NCBI GenBank assembly: GCA_947476275.1
Contig: CANJPQ010000010.1
Coordinates: 1-64,000, forward strand
Reading direction: 5' to 3'
Source: Fidelibacterota bacterium
Lineage (GTDB): Bacteria; Pseudomonadota; Alphaproteobacteria; Rhodospirillales; Rhodospirillaceae
DNA length: 64,000 nt
Below are positions 1-10,027 of the stretch, piece after piece. Position 1 is the stretch's first letter. Each line of letters begins with the position of its first letter. Made by a program: the position numbers and the translations under genes. The notes under the pieces are model-generated. The model made no database searches and was not told where the DNA came from. It worked only from the letters and a program-made list of their open reading frames with translations.

Positions 1-47
<47 letters not shown>

Positions 48-115
48 CGTCAAGGTGACGCAAATGGACTTATCCACAGCGAGCCCGTCCGTTAACGCAT
101 GGCTGGGCTGTGGGA

Positions 116-1192
116 TTAACTCCGCCAGGTCAGCACAGTCGGCGTGATCGGGTTAAAGGGCGGGCGATCCTCCGCCGCAGCCGCCAGCCATTCCCGCTTC
201 AGTTTGAAGTACCACCGGGTCTGGGTGTCGGCGTCCCGCACCAGCATGGTGGCCGGCGAAAACGCGAGACCTTCCTGCATCGCCATGACCGCGCGCCGGT
301 CCTGATCCAGGAACCGTTCCGCCATGGGCCGGACGAGCGGCCGCCACAGCGGGGCGGGCGGCACGTCCCAATACATCACGTGATGCACATCGGTGGTGTC
401 GGCGGTCACGGGCGTACAGGCGGTCAGCCCGGCGTAGCTGTAGCGTCCTGTGCTGGCGTGTTCGATGCGCACGGATGGCAGCGTGTAGGTGATCTCGGTC
501 TGCGGCTGGCCGCCGAGGAACAGGCGATAGGCGCGGCTGTTGGAGGACGCGGTGTGCTTGTCCATGCGCCACCCCAGCCCACCCACGACCGGCGAGAAGC
601 TCTTGCGCTTCTCATGCACGCTCTTGCGATTCCGCCAGAGCGCGGACTGATGCACGAAAGCGCCATGTGCCGGATCCATCAGGCCGATCACGGCGAGATC
701 GATATTGCACGGGAACCGCATCACGAGGTGCAACTGCGGCCGGCCATGACCGACCGTCGGGACCTCGGGGATCGGCGGCAGCACCGCGTTGCGCCCGCCC
801 ACGAACACCCAGATGTTGCCCTGGCTCTCGCGCACGGGATAGCGCGTCGCATGGATGTCGCCCGGTTGCGGGCGCTGATCCGCCGTCTGCGAGGGAATCG
901 CCGTGCATTGGCCGTTCGTTGCAAAGCGCCAGCCGTGATAGGGGCACTCCACTTCGCGGCCGTCGAACGTGCCCTTGGAAAGCAACGTTCCGCGATGCGG
1001 GCAAGTGTCGCGCAACGCGAAGACCTGACCATCGGCATCGCGGCCGATCAAAACCGGTTCGTTCAAGAGGGTGCGATGAATCGTCGCGCGCGCGGCCACG
1101 GCGGTCGATGGCGCAGCGTAGTACCACGCATCGCGCAGCATCACGCCTTTCACGGCGGCGGTGTCGTCGGCCTCGGATGTCGGCGCGTTCAT
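116..1192 (-). CDS. Rieske [2Fe-2S] aromatic-ring-hydroxylating oxygenase, alpha subunit-like
   Basis: A 358-residue cytoplasmic oxygenase. The Rieske motif is complete near residues 60-85: CPHRG followed 17 residues later by CPYHGW, giving the C-x-H...C-x2-H cluster ligands. A mononuclear iron site is seen in MDPAHGAFVHQ (D-x2-H-x4-H). This architecture belongs to the vanillate demethylase/pheophorbide a oxygenase-like branch, which uses a separate reductase; none lies nearby, so the substrate cannot be assigned. The ATG at 1192 (MNAPTSEADD) is preferred over upstream in-frame codons, because those would run through the 3' end of the HAD gene 13 bp away. It is probably the last gene of the minus-strand addAB transcript. 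Confidence 0.85.
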   Translation of the reverse strand: MNAPTSEADDTAAVKGVMLRDAWYYAAPSTAVAARATIHRTLLNEPVLIGRDADGQVFALRDTCPHRGTLLSKGTFDGREVECPYHGWRFATNGQCTAIPSQTADQRPQPGDIHATRYPVRESQGNIWVFVGGRNAVLPPIPEVPTVGHGRPQLHLVMRFPCNIDLAVIGLMDPAHGAFVHQSALWRNRKSVHEKRKSFSPVVGGLGWRMDKHTASSNSRAYRLFLGGQPQTEITYTLPSVRIEHASTGRYSYAGLTACTPVTADTTDVHHVMYWDVPPAPLWRPLVRPMAERFLDQDRRAVMAMQEGLAFSPATMLVRDADTQTRWYFKLKREWLAAAAEDRPPFNPITPTVLTWRS

Positions 1193-1205
1193 TGCAGAAT
1201 CAGTT

Positions 1206-1808
1206 CTAGAGCAGGTGATAGCCTTTGAGCGCGGCGCGCAGGCGCGTCGCGTCATGGAACAGGTGCCCGTGCATTCCCAGGGCAATCGCCGCCGCCACAT
1301 TATCCGCCACGTCGTCCACGAACAACGTGCGTTGCGGCGCGATTTCGAACCGTGTGAAAAGCGCCTGGAAGATCCGCGGGTCCGGCTTCTTCACCTTCTC
1401 ACGGCCGGAGACGACGATGCCATCCAGGTGGCCAATGATGTCGTGGGATTCGGCGTGGCGGAACAATTCCGCCGGCCAATTGCTGAGCGCATAAACCGGC
1501 ACGTTGCGCGCCTTCAGGCCCATCACCACCTGCGCCATGCCTTCGACTTCGCCGGCAAGCATTTCATCGAACCGGTCGTAGAACGCCGCGATCAGGTCGC
1601 GATACTGGGGGAACTTCGCCGTCAGCGCCGCGGTGGCCTCCGCGCACACGCCACCCGCGTCCTGGGCTTCGTGCCAGCTTGCGGTACACACCTCGTTCAG
1701 GAATTGCTCCATCTCCGCGGCATCCGGGATGAGCTTGCGGTACAGGTTACGGCGGTCCCAGTGCAGCAGCACGTTGCCGATATCGAAGACGACGGTGTTG
1801 ATGGTCAT
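1206..1808 (-). CDS. HAD-superfamily (IA type) phosphatase
   Basis: A 200-residue soluble hydrolase. Motif I is FDIGNVLLHWD at the N-terminus, with the nucleophile Asp and the Gly-Asn variant seen in YihX-type sugar-phosphate phosphatases. Motif II is ALSNWP, the motif III Lys is in VKKPDPRIF, and the motif IV acid pair is FVDDVADN. The start at 1808 overlaps the addA stop by 4 bp (ATGA), suggesting translational coupling. The substrate is not evident. Many alphaproteobacterial addA loci carry trxA at this position; here a HAD gene and a Rieske oxygenase are found instead. Confidence 0.85.
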   Translation of the reverse strand: MTINTVVFDIGNVLLHWDRRNLYRKLIPDAAEMEQFLNEVCTASWHEAQDAGGVCAEATAALTAKFPQYRDLIAAFYDRFDEMLAGEVEGMAQVVMGLKARNVPVYALSNWPAELFRHAESHDIIGHLDGIVVSGREKVKKPDPRIFQALFTRFEIAPQRTLFVDDVADNVAAAIALGMHGHLFHDATRLRAALKGYHLL

Positions 1809-4800
1809 GAGGCGGCGGCTACCAGGGGCGCGAGCGCAGCATCGAGTTGTTCGGGCGCGATCTCCAGCGTGAACGGCCCGTCCGTCCACAACAGGACGCA
1901 GCGGACGGTGTGCCCGTGATAGATCCGCTGCAGGGCGGCACGATACACCGCCATCTGGAATACGTATGCAGGATCCACATCCATCGCGCGCCTGGGGGGC
2001 GGGCGGTTGGTCTTGTAATCGATGACCATCACCTCGGCGTCGGTCACGGCGAGACGGTCGACCTGGCCCGCAATAGCGTGGCCGTGGACAAGGCCCGAGA
2101 TCGGCACTTCCGCCCGCGAACCGGGCCCGAATAGCGGCGCGAAGTCCGGCGCGTTCAGCACGGCCAAGGTCTCCGCGACCAGCGCCCCTTGCACGTCAGC
2201 AGGCAGGCTCCACGACGGGCGCTTGACGAAGGCTTCCGCTGCGGCGCCGCGTTGCGCGATTGGCAAATTCGGGAGGCTCTGCAACAGCCGGTGGATGATG
2301 AGGCCGCGCTGGAAGCGCAGGCCCTGATCCGCCAACGGCGATTGCGCCGGCGGATCGGACCGTGCGGCCTGCGAAGGCGCGAGCGGCCGCGGCGGCGTTT
2401 CCTCCGGTGGCGCGGGATCGCGCATCCACGGTTCCATCGTCCGGGTTTCCGTCTTCACGGGCGCGGCCTTTGGTTCCTTCGGCGGCGCGGTTTGGGGGCA
2501 GGTGAGTCGCAACACCTCCGCACCCGGCAATGCGGTGTCGGCCGTAAAGAACGGATCGGCTGTCACCTCGACGCCGGCCAATCCATCGAGCCCGCTGCGG
2601 ATCATGCCGTACCAGGTCTTTTCCACCGGCCCCGGGCGGCGGGTACGCCAGCCGCAGATATACAGGCGATCTTCCGCCCGCGTCATGGCGACATACAACA
2701 GACGCCGGTACTCCTCATCGCGCAGTTCGTCCGCTGCGTCGCGCAGGCCCCGGCAGACGTCATCCATCGCATCGGCCCGCGGCGGCCATAACATCAACGG
2801 CGGCGTATCGTCGGTCCACATCAGCTTCGGGCGCATGGTCGGCGGCGTGGCGGTGTCCGGCAGGAACACGATCGGCGCCTGAAGGCCTTTCGCGCCGTGA
2901 ACGGTGATCACCCGCACCGCGTCCACGCCGGTTTGATCCAGGTCGCGCTTGATCTCGGTCTGGCCGCGTTCAAGCCAGTGGAGAAATCCTTCTAAGGACG
3001 GTGGATGGGTCTCTTGATAGGCCAACGTCAGGCGCAGGAACTCGTCGATGGGGTCGTCGGCTTCCTCACCCAGGCGTGCAAGGAGTTTGCGGCGGCCGTC
3101 GCCGGTGACGAGGATATGCGCATACAGCTCCGCGGGCGTGGCGTAGTCGGTGCGTGCGAGCAAGTCTTCCAGGAACTTATGCGCCGAACCGAAAACAGAC
3201 TCCGCGCCGGCGTGGGACTTCAAGACGTCCCATACGGTTCTGTCGCTGCGGCCGTGGGCGAGCGTGAACAGCTCCTCCTCGGTAAGGCCGAGCAGCGGGC
3301 CTTTGAGCACCGTCGCAAGCGTCAGGTCGTCGGCGGGCAGCAGCAAGAAGCGCCCCAGCGCCATCAGGTCCATGACCGCGAGCTGTTCGGTGAGCACCAT
3401 GCGATCGACGCCGGCGACGGCGATGTCGGCTTGCTTTAGACGACGCACCAGTTCTTCCACGAACGCCGTGCGCCGGCGCACCAGGATCATGATGTCGCCG
3501 GGACGGATCGGCCGGCCCTGGCTGACCAGCATCTCGCGGTCTTTCACCATCTGCGCGATGCGCTTGGCGACCAGGGCGGCGAGGCGCAATTCCGGTACGT
3601 CGCCCGCGGTGCGCTCAATCGGCGGCTTCCATGTCGGCAGGTCGTCTTGGGTCGAAGGCTCTACCAGCGGCCATACTTCAACCAGGCCGCCCGCACCTTC
3701 GCGGGCAGGAAGGTGGCTGAGCGGCTTGCTTCCACGCACGACGCCGGCCGCGACCAACGGATTGGCGAATACGGCATCGACTGCTGCGAGCACGGCTTCG
3801 ACGGAGCGGAACGAGACATTGAGGGTGACCGAGGCCCACTCCGCGCCTGCGGCTTCCACTTGGCTCTGGACGTGCTGTTCCATCCGATCGAATTCGTCGG
3901 GGGCCGCACCCTGAAAGCTGTAGATCGACTGCTTGCGGTCACCGACCGCAAACATGGTGCGGGTGAGTTCGCGCGCGCCTTCGCCGACAAAGAATTCGGA
4001 TGTGAGCGCTTGCAGGATCGCCCATTGATCCGGGTTGGTGTCCTGCGCTTCATCCACGAGGACGTGATCGATGCCGCCGTCGAGCTTGAACAGCACCCAT
4101 GCAGCGAAGTCGGGGCGTTCCAAAAGCTGGCGCGCCTTTTGGATGAGATCGTCGTAGTCGATCCAATTGCGCTGCGCTTTGGTCAGGCGATAGCGCTCCA
4201 ACACATGCGCACCGATCTGCAACAACGCGCCCGAGCACACACACACGTCGACCGAACGGCGCTTCGCTTCCAGAGTGGCCAGGCGGTCCGCTTCGCGCGC
4301 CATGATCTCCGCGGCCTCTGGGCAGGACTTGCACGCGGCCTTGGTGATCAGATTCTTGCGCGGTTGGCCCTCGGCCGTGAGGAAGAGCCTGAGATATGCC
4401 TCGAATGTATCGACGCGGTCTGCCGATGCGAGCCACATGCGAAGGCCGGCCGCGCGCTCCCGATCCTTGTCTGACCCTCCATCCATCGCCGCGGCGGCGC
4501 GCTCCAGATCGGCGCGGGCGAAGGCTGTGTCGGCTACTGTGGCCTGCATCAAGCTTTCGTCGGTTTCACCGGCGGCGACACTCAATCGCTGCGCCAGGCG
4601 GGCGAGGATCGGCTCCATCTTGCCGTCCGCATCGGCGATGAGATGTGCGAGCTTGCCGCGCGCCCGGACCACTTCGCCGAGCAGATCGTTGAAGTGGGTT
4701 TCGTGGACCCGCGCCGTGATCACCGCCATCGCGTCGCCCAACACCGCGCTTTGGCCTTCGCGGGCCGCGGCTAAGGTATCTTCCAAGGCCTGGGCCAGGG

Positions 4801-5293
4801 TCTCTTCGGAATCGCGTTCGTCAACCAGGGTGAAGTGCGGCGCAACCTCGGCTTCCAGGGGAAAGCGTCGCAGGAGCGATTGGCAGAACGCGTGCAGGGT
4901 GGAGATCTGCAAGCCGCCGGGGGCTTCCAGCACTTCGGCAAAAAGGCTGCGCGCGCGCTTGACGATCTCCGGCGTGGGATCCCTTGTCAGGTGCTGCCGC
5001 AGGTCATCGTAAAGCTCGTCCTCCGTGGCCGTGACCCAATGGGCAAGCCGTTCGGCGACGCGGTTGGACATTTCCGCCGCTGCCGCTTTTGTGAAGGTTA
5101 GGCACAGGATGCGGTTGGGCGCTGTGCCGGTGAGCAGAAGCGCGAGAACGCGGCGGGTTAGAACCGTCGTCTTGCCGGAGCCCGCGGATGCGCTGACCCA
5201 GACGCTGGCTGCGGGACTCACCGCGGATTTCTGATTGCGCTCGGCAAGAGCGCGCGGCGAAACGCCGGTCAGGGGGGCAACGGCGGCGCTCAC
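1805..5293 (-). CDS. addA: Double-strand break repair helicase-nuclease subunit AddA
   Basis: About 1162 residues, the size expected of alphaproteobacterial AddA. It is a UvrD-type helicase with Walker A ASAGSGKTTVLTRR near residue 35, motif II VDEAQDTNPDQW and motif IV/V elements (GDRKQSIYSFQ, TVHGAKGLQAP). The C-terminal RecB-like nuclease motif is VIDYKTNRPPP. With AddB it unwinds and resects double-strand ends to Chi-like sites for RecA loading. I choose the GTG at 5293, because GTGA there overlaps the addB TGA by 4 bp, the same arrangement as at other junctions in this operon; the upstream ATG at 5323 would overlap addB by 34 bp. Confidence 0.95.
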   Translation of the reverse strand: MSAAVAPLTGVSPRALAERNQKSAVSPAASVWVSASAGSGKTTVLTRRVLALLLTGTAPNRILCLTFTKAAAAEMSNRVAERLAHWVTATEDELYDDLRQHLTRDPTPEIVKRARSLFAEVLEAPGGLQISTLHAFCQSLLRRFPLEAEVAPHFTLVDERDSEETLAQALEDTLAAAREGQSAVLGDAMAVITARVHETHFNDLLGEVVRARGKLAHLIADADGKMEPILARLAQRLSVAAGETDESLMQATVADTAFARADLERAAAAMDGGSDKDRERAAGLRMWLASADRVDTFEAYLRLFLTAEGQPRKNLITKAACKSCPEAAEIMAREADRLATLEAKRRSVDVCVCSGALLQIGAHVLERYRLTKAQRNWIDYDDLIQKARQLLERPDFAAWVLFKLDGGIDHVLVDEAQDTNPDQWAILQALTSEFFVGEGARELTRTMFAVGDRKQSIYSFQGAAPDEFDRMEQHVQSQVEAAGAEWASVTLNVSFRSVEAVLAAVDAVFANPLVAAGVVRGSKPLSHLPAREGAGGLVEVWPLVEPSTQDDLPTWKPPIERTAGDVPELRLAALVAKRIAQMVKDREMLVSQGRPIRPGDIMILVRRRTAFVEELVRRLKQADIAVAGVDRMVLTEQLAVMDLMALGRFLLLPADDLTLATVLKGPLLGLTEEELFTLAHGRSDRTVWDVLKSHAGAESVFGSAHKFLEDLLARTDYATPAELYAHILVTGDGRRKLLARLGEEADDPIDEFLRLTLAYQETHPPSLEGFLHWLERGQTEIKRDLDQTGVDAVRVITVHGAKGLQAPIVFLPDTATPPTMRPKLMWTDDTPPLMLWPPRADAMDDVCRGLRDAADELRDEEYRRLLYVAMTRAEDRLYICGWRTRRPGPVEKTWYGMIRSGLDGLAGVEVTADPFFTADTALPGAEVLRLTCPQTAPPKEPKAAPVKTETRTMEPWMRDPAPPEETPPRPLAPSQAARSDPPAQSPLADQGLRFQRGLIIHRLLQSLPNLPIAQRGAAAEAFVKRPSWSLPADVQGALVAETLAVLNAPDFAPLFGPGSRAEVPISGLVHGHAIAGQVDRLAVTDAEVMVIDYKTNRPPPRRAMDVDPAYVFQMAVYRAALQRIYHGHTVRCVLLWTDGPFTLEIAPEQLDAALAPLVAAAS

Positions 5294-8289
5294 GAGCCCT
5301 CTCCGCCGGTCACCGCACCCCATTCCTTCACGCGCGCGAGATGGAGATAGTCGCTATAGGTTGGCGCGGTTTCCGGATTGGGCCGGGCGGCATAGGGCGT
5401 TTCAGGCTGATCGAATGTCGCGATCAGTTTCTCCAGGCCTTCGCGCGCCGTCTTCGCCATCTCGGTCGCGTCGCCCTTGATGGGTTCGATATCGCCGCCG
5501 TCGTCGCGCCCGTGCAACTGCCAGAAGGCAAGCGAGCGCACGACGGACTTGGGGATTCCTTCGAATCCGCCGGCGGCGATCATCGCCGCCTCCAACGGCA
5601 ACTGCGGCGCAAATCCGGCGAGGACCTCGCGGCTGCGCGGCGGCGCGCCGGTCTTGTAGTCGATGATGGTGATGCCATCCTTCATCTGGTCGATGCGGTC
5701 GGCACGGCCACGCAAGACGAACGGCCCGGCGGGACCTTTGAGTGTCATTTCGCCTTTAATCTCGACATGAGCCTGCACCAGATCGCCGCGGCGGGCGGTT
5801 TCGGTCTCCACGAACCATTTCGCGATGCGCGCAAAGCGCGGCCACCAGAAGGCTTGAATCCCCGGCCGCAGCGCTTTCTGGCCAAAGACATCGTGCCCCA
5901 CGGCAATCAGTTTCTCCAACGCATCGGCGGGCAAGTTGCCGGACGGATGGGCCCGCACAAACCGATCCAGTGACTCGTGGATCAGCGAACCGTAATCCGC
6001 CGCGCCCGGATCTTGTTCGAGCGGGTCGAGCGGCTTCAAGTCCAGCACATGGCGTGCATAGATGCTGTAGGGGTCCCGCATCCACTTCTCGATGTCGGTG
6101 ACGGACAGGCGCCGTGGGCGCGCGGCGACCGGCGGCGTTGGCGCGGGCGCGGGCGTGGCGCGCGGCTCGTGCTCCGGCCGCGTGAGGCTGTGGGCCCACA
6201 CGGGCCAAGTGTCACTCTCGTCCTTCCAAGAGGATTCTATCCCCGCTGCGGCGACGACGCGCGCGAGGCGCATCAGCCACCGCGACGGAACCGTGGGCGT
6301 GCCGTCCACTTTCACCGCGCGCGTCAGCACCACGCGCGGGGCGCACAGGGCCTGCGCGATGTCGTGGGCCGCCAAGCCGATGCGCCTTTCAGGTGAGGGC
6401 AGGCCGAACTGCTGGCGCATGGGGCGGCCCATCCAGGGGTCGGCTTGCGCGTCCGCCGGCCACGTGCCTTCGTTGAGGCCTGACAGGATCAACACATCGA
6501 AGCGCTGCAACCGCGCTTCCAGCGGACCGAGAATGGCCAGGCGCGGGTGGCGGCCGTACCGGGGCCGCACCACGCGGCCGGCCATCAAGGCTTCGAGCAC
6601 CGCGAGATAGCTCGCCGGATCGATCGGCGCGAGGACGTCGGCATCGCGGCTGAGTTCGGCGATGAACGCCGCAGCGGCCTCGCCCGCATCGCCGGCCCAC
6701 ACGCGCAAAGGACCCGGCGTCTCCGGCGTGTCCGCCAGAGCCTCCGCCATTTCCATATGGGCGGCGAGGAGGGTGGCGAGCGGTTGCGCAGGGCCGCGAA
6801 CGAGCGCCGGAAATTTTCCGCAAGCGGCGGTGAGCAGCGCGAGCCATTCCCGCGCGTCTTCGTTGTCGACCGGCACCAGCGACGCCAATCCCGCAAGGCC
6901 CGCCGGCGGGCGCGGACCACGCAGCAGGGCGATCTCCGCCGTGCGGGTGAGATCGCGGAAGCGCGCGGTGTCCTGCCCGCAGGCGGCGAAGGGGTGCTTG
7001 CATACGGCAAGCGTAGCGACGGGCGCGAAGTCCTCCAGCACCATGGCGGCGGTAAGGCGCAGGAACGCGCCCACGGCGGTGCGCTCAAGCGGCTTGCCGG
7101 CGGAGTCATCGACCGCCAGTTCCCAACGTTCCAACTGTGCGGCAACACGTTCGGCCAGACGGCGGTCGGGTGTGACGAGCGCGGATGTGCGTCCTGGCAT
7201 CTGCACCGCATCGCGCATGAGCAGCGCAACCGTCTCGGCTTCTTCGCGCGGCCCGGCGCAGTCGAGCCGCGTGAGTCCGTCGACCGCGTTGCGCGGCAGT
7301 TCGCTCAGCGGTCCGCCCGGCTGGGTCCAGCGATCGGTGGTTTTCGCCGGGCGCATGCATTCCGACACCAAGCGCTCGCGGGACGTGGGCGCATCGGTTA
7401 TTGCGGCCGGCCAAGGTGCAACGGCATCACGCTCCATGCGGATGCGGTTCAGCAGGTGCTTCAACCCGAACTGCGGGTGCGATTCTTCCAGGAGTGCCCA
7501 GGACGGATCGTCCAGCACCGTATCGAGCCCCGGCAGCACGACGCAGCCGTCCTTCATGCGCGCGATGACGGAAAGAAGATCCGCCGTCGCGGGGATGCTG
7601 CCGGTGGACCCCGCGGCGACCACGGGTCCGTGCGCCCCGGCGGCCCAGATTTTGGCCTGCAGCGCGAACACGCGATTGCGATGGTCCGCCGGATCGATCA
7701 CGCCGTTCTCGCGCAAGATGTCCGGCCAATGGGTGGTTGCGATCTCAAGGAACTTGAGCGTGATCTGCCAGTGAGTCGCATAGGTATCCGGTACGAGCTT
7801 TTCCAGGCGGGTGAAGTCCAATCCCTCGGTCTGCACCTGGTCGAGCAGGCGCGCGAGTTCCGCCGCCAACTGGATCGCTTGCTCCGGCCGCGGCGTCTCG
7901 CCCGCGGCACGGGCAAACTTCTCGACTTGAAGGGCCAGCAGCAGCTGTCGCCGCAACGGCGCAATCGGCACGGGCAGTTCTGCATCCAGGCCGGTGGCGA
8001 AGCTGCCGAACAAGGTCTCGTCGCTGTCGACATCGTTCAGCGGCATCATCCGCGGCAGCAGCAGCGGATCCCCCTCGGTTAGGCGCAGAAAGGCTTCGCG
8101 CAAGGACCGCGCCGCGCGCCGCGTCGGCAGCAGCACCGTGACGGCGGCAAGCGCCAGCGGGTCGTCGCCGGCATCCGTGAGCAGGCCTTGTGCCAGCGCA
8201 TCGACAAACGGCACGGACGCAGAGATGTTGAAGACCGTGGGCTGGCCTGCGCGACTCAGCCGGCGCCAGCCGGCCTGTGCGGCACTCAC
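5290..8289 (-). CDS. addB: Double-strand break repair protein AddB
   Basis: 999 residues. The N-terminal inactivated helicase-like domain begins after SASVPFVDALA and carries a degenerate Walker-like TVLLPTRRAARSL. The C-terminal PD-(D/E)XK nuclease is marked by GRADRID and IIDYKTGAPP near residues 860-885. This is the partner subunit of AddA; AddB recognises Chi and cuts the 5' strand. The start is GTG at 8289, overlapping the murU TGA by 4 bp. The AddB-AddA order and tight packing are typical of Alphaproteobacteria. Confidence 0.95.
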   Translation of the reverse strand: MSAAQAGWRRLSRAGQPTVFNISASVPFVDALAQGLLTDAGDDPLALAAVTVLLPTRRAARSLREAFLRLTEGDPLLLPRMMPLNDVDSDETLFGSFATGLDAELPVPIAPLRRQLLLALQVEKFARAAGETPRPEQAIQLAAELARLLDQVQTEGLDFTRLEKLVPDTYATHWQITLKFLEIATTHWPDILRENGVIDPADHRNRVFALQAKIWAAGAHGPVVAAGSTGSIPATADLLSVIARMKDGCVVLPGLDTVLDDPSWALLEESHPQFGLKHLLNRIRMERDAVAPWPAAITDAPTSRERLVSECMRPAKTTDRWTQPGGPLSELPRNAVDGLTRLDCAGPREEAETVALLMRDAVQMPGRTSALVTPDRRLAERVAAQLERWELAVDDSAGKPLERTAVGAFLRLTAAMVLEDFAPVATLAVCKHPFAACGQDTARFRDLTRTAEIALLRGPRPPAGLAGLASLVPVDNEDAREWLALLTAACGKFPALVRGPAQPLATLLAAHMEMAEALADTPETPGPLRVWAGDAGEAAAAFIAELSRDADVLAPIDPASYLAVLEALMAGRVVRPRYGRHPRLAILGPLEARLQRFDVLILSGLNEGTWPADAQADPWMGRPMRQQFGLPSPERRIGLAAHDIAQALCAPRVVLTRAVKVDGTPTVPSRWLMRLARVVAAAGIESSWKDESDTWPVWAHSLTRPEHEPRATPAPAPTPPVAARPRRLSVTDIEKWMRDPYSIYARHVLDLKPLDPLEQDPGAADYGSLIHESLDRFVRAHPSGNLPADALEKLIAVGHDVFGQKALRPGIQAFWWPRFARIAKWFVETETARRGDLVQAHVEIKGEMTLKGPAGPFVLRGRADRIDQMKDGITIIDYKTGAPPRSREVLAGFAPQLPLEAAMIAAGGFEGIPKSVVRSLAFWQLHGRDDGGDIEPIKGDATEMAKTAREGLEKLIATFDQPETPYAARPNPETAPTYSDYLHLARVKEWGAVTGGEGS

Positions 8290-9014
8290 GCCGCACTCCG
8301 CTGCAAAAGCGCGGTGGTCTCCGGCACCGCCTCTGGCGTGCCGACGTGATACCAGTCGCCGTCATGCACGACCGCGACCATACGTCCGGCGGCGATGGCG
8401 CGGTCCCAGATGCGGCCCATGGAAAAAGGCTCGGCACGCTCGCCGGCGAACACACGCGGATGGATCAAATACAGGCCGGTGCACACGAACGGTGCGTGCG
8501 CCGCGCCGCCGCGCCGGCTCATCGTGCCGTCGGCGGCGACGAAGAAATCGCCCTTGCCGTCGAAACCATGGGCGGTCTCGAGGGGATGCACCAGCATCAC
8601 CACATCATGCTTCGCGTCGTCCCAAAGCTCGGCCAAGCGGCGCAAGGCCGGCCTATGTGACGGCGCATCGACAATGATGGCGTCGCAATTGCAGGCGAAG
8701 AAGGGTGCGTCCCCCAGAAGCGGCAGTGCATTCACGACGCCGCCGCCGGTGTCGAGCAACAGCGCGGTTTCGTCGGAGACGATGATGCCCGGCGTTCTGC
8801 GCTGCGCCAGGTGTCGGCGCATCTGATCGGCGAGATAATGGACATTCACCACGGCTTGCGTGACGCCGGCCGCCGAGAGGCTGTCGAGCGTCCAGTCGAT
8901 CAGCGCCTTGCCGGCGACTTCGACAAGCGGCTTGGGGATCGTCTCGGTGATCGGGCGCATACGCGTACCAAGGCCCGCCGCCAGCAGCATCGCGACGGTG
9001 GGCTTGGTGCTCAT
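8286..9014 (-). CDS. murU: N-acetylmuramate-1-phosphate uridylyltransferase (MurU-like nucleotidyltransferase)
   Basis: A 242-residue sugar-phosphate nucleotidyltransferase with the signature AMLLAAGLGTRMRPITE at the N-terminus, followed by KPLVEVAGKALIDW. It converts MurNAc-1-phosphate to UDP-MurNAc in the anabolic cell-wall recycling route known from Pseudomonas and Caulobacter, which bypasses de novo MurA and can lower fosfomycin sensitivity. The specific assignment rests on the adjacent kinase gene: the amgK TGA overlaps its ATG by 4 bp. The fold is certain; the MurNAc specificity is inferred from context. Confidence 0.88.
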   Translation of the reverse strand: MSTKPTVAMLLAAGLGTRMRPITETIPKPLVEVAGKALIDWTLDSLSAAGVTQAVVNVHYLADQMRRHLAQRRTPGIIVSDETALLLDTGGGVVNALPLLGDAPFFACNCDAIIVDAPSHRPALRRLAELWDDAKHDVVMLVHPLETAHGFDGKGDFFVAADGTMSRRGGAAHAPFVCTGLYLIHPRVFAGERAEPFSMGRIWDRAIAAGRMVAVVHDGDWYHVGTPEAVPETTALLQRSAA

Positions 9015-10027
9015 GCCGTCACCGGGACGACGCGGGCTTCGGCAGGCACATGGCAATCGAGCCACGTCTTCAACGGCGCGAGATGCGGGTGCGCCAGGCA
9101 GGCATCCATATAGCGCCACAGGCGCGGGATGTGCTGGAGGTACTGCGGCTTGCCGTCGCGCACGTTCAGGCGCGCGAAGGTGCCGAGCACGCGGGTGTGG
9201 CGTTGCGCTGCCATCACTGCCCAGGAAAGATCGAAATCTGCGCCCAGGCCGGGGAATGTGGCGCGATAGCGCTTCTTCATGCGCGCGACCAGGCCGGGAT
9301 CGATGTCGCGCCGCGCGTCTTCCAGCAGCGACATGAGATCGTAGGTGACCGGACCCGCCACTGCGTCCTGGAAGTCGAGCAGGCCGCAGGCCTTCACGCC
9401 GTGGCGGTCGAAAAGGCCGAGAAGATTGTCGACATGGTAGTCGAACAGGACCAGCGAGGTCGGGGCCTTCCATGCGCCTGGCAGAATCTCATTCCAGATC
9501 GCCTCATACTCTGCCTTCGCGTCATCGCTCAGCGCCGGGGCGCCAACCATTGGCAGGTACCACACGTGAAGCCGGTTGACCTCCTCCAACAGGCGCGGGG
9601 TGCCGTAGGGAATCACGCCTTCAGGGATGGCTTTGTCGGCCGGGACCATGTGCAGGGCGCTCAGCGCATCGACGGCGAGGGCGTAGAGTTTTTCCTCCGA
9701 CTCGCCGCGGGCCAGCAGCCGCGTATAGGTGTCGTCGCCGAGGTCTTCGATCAGCAGAAGCCCGGTGTTGGAATCCGTGGCCAACACATCGGGCACGGAA
9801 AAGTCGAGGGCGTGTAGATGCCGCGCAATCCGCAGCCAGGGCCGCACGTCTTCATGGGGCGGCGGCGCGTCCATGAGGACCGCAGTGCCGCCAGCGCGTT
9901 CCAATCGGTCGTACTTGCGGAAAGACGCATCGCCGGCGATGCGCCGCCGCACGGCATCGCCCCAACCGGCTTTCTTCAGAAAGCGCGCGATGATCTTCTC
10001 GCGGTCGGTCTCGTCCTGAATACTCAC
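9011..10027 (-). CDS. amgK: N-acetylmuramate/N-acetylglucosamine anomeric kinase (AmgK-like phosphotransferase)
   Basis: 338 residues of the aminoglycoside phosphotransferase (APH) fold. The N-lobe has GDASFRKYDRL and the hinge LLLIEDLGDDTY. The catalytic loop is LFDYHVDNLLGLF and the metal-binding Asp is in GLLDFQDAVAGP. AmgK phosphorylates recycled MurNAc at C1 for the adjacent MurU. The frame is open for a further 1.3 kb upstream inside tsaE and divL; the GTG at 10027 is chosen because it overlaps the tsaE TGA by 4 bp and directly precedes the first recognisable residues. Confidence 0.9.
   Translation of the reverse strand: MSIQDETDREKIIARFLKKAGWGDAVRRRIAGDASFRKYDRLERAGGTAVLMDAPPPHEDVRPWLRIARHLHALDFSVPDVLATDSNTGLLLIEDLGDDTYTRLLARGESEEKLYALAVDALSALHMVPADKAIPEGVIPYGTPRLLEEVNRLHVWYLPMVGAPALSDDAKAEYEAIWNEILPGAWKAPTSLVLFDYHVDNLLGLFDRHGVKACGLLDFQDAVAGPVTYDLMSLLEDARRDIDPGLVARMKKRYRATFPGLGADFDLSWAVMAAQRHTRVLGTFARLNVRDGKPQYLQHIPRLWRYMDACLAHPHLAPLKTWLDCHVPAEARVVPVTA

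Noticed and set aside
70-78. Perfect DnaA box TTATCCACA near the window start, possible origin
   Set aside because: One 9-mer in 64 kb is close to chance expectation; no cluster, AT-rich unwinding element or typical origin genes are seen.
110-1228. Long open frames antisense to the Rieske gene and many other long antisense frames (for example 10270-12885 opposite divL)
   Set aside because: GC-rich codon usage leaves opposite frames open; their Arg/His/Ala-rich translations match no family, while the sense frames carry clear motifs.
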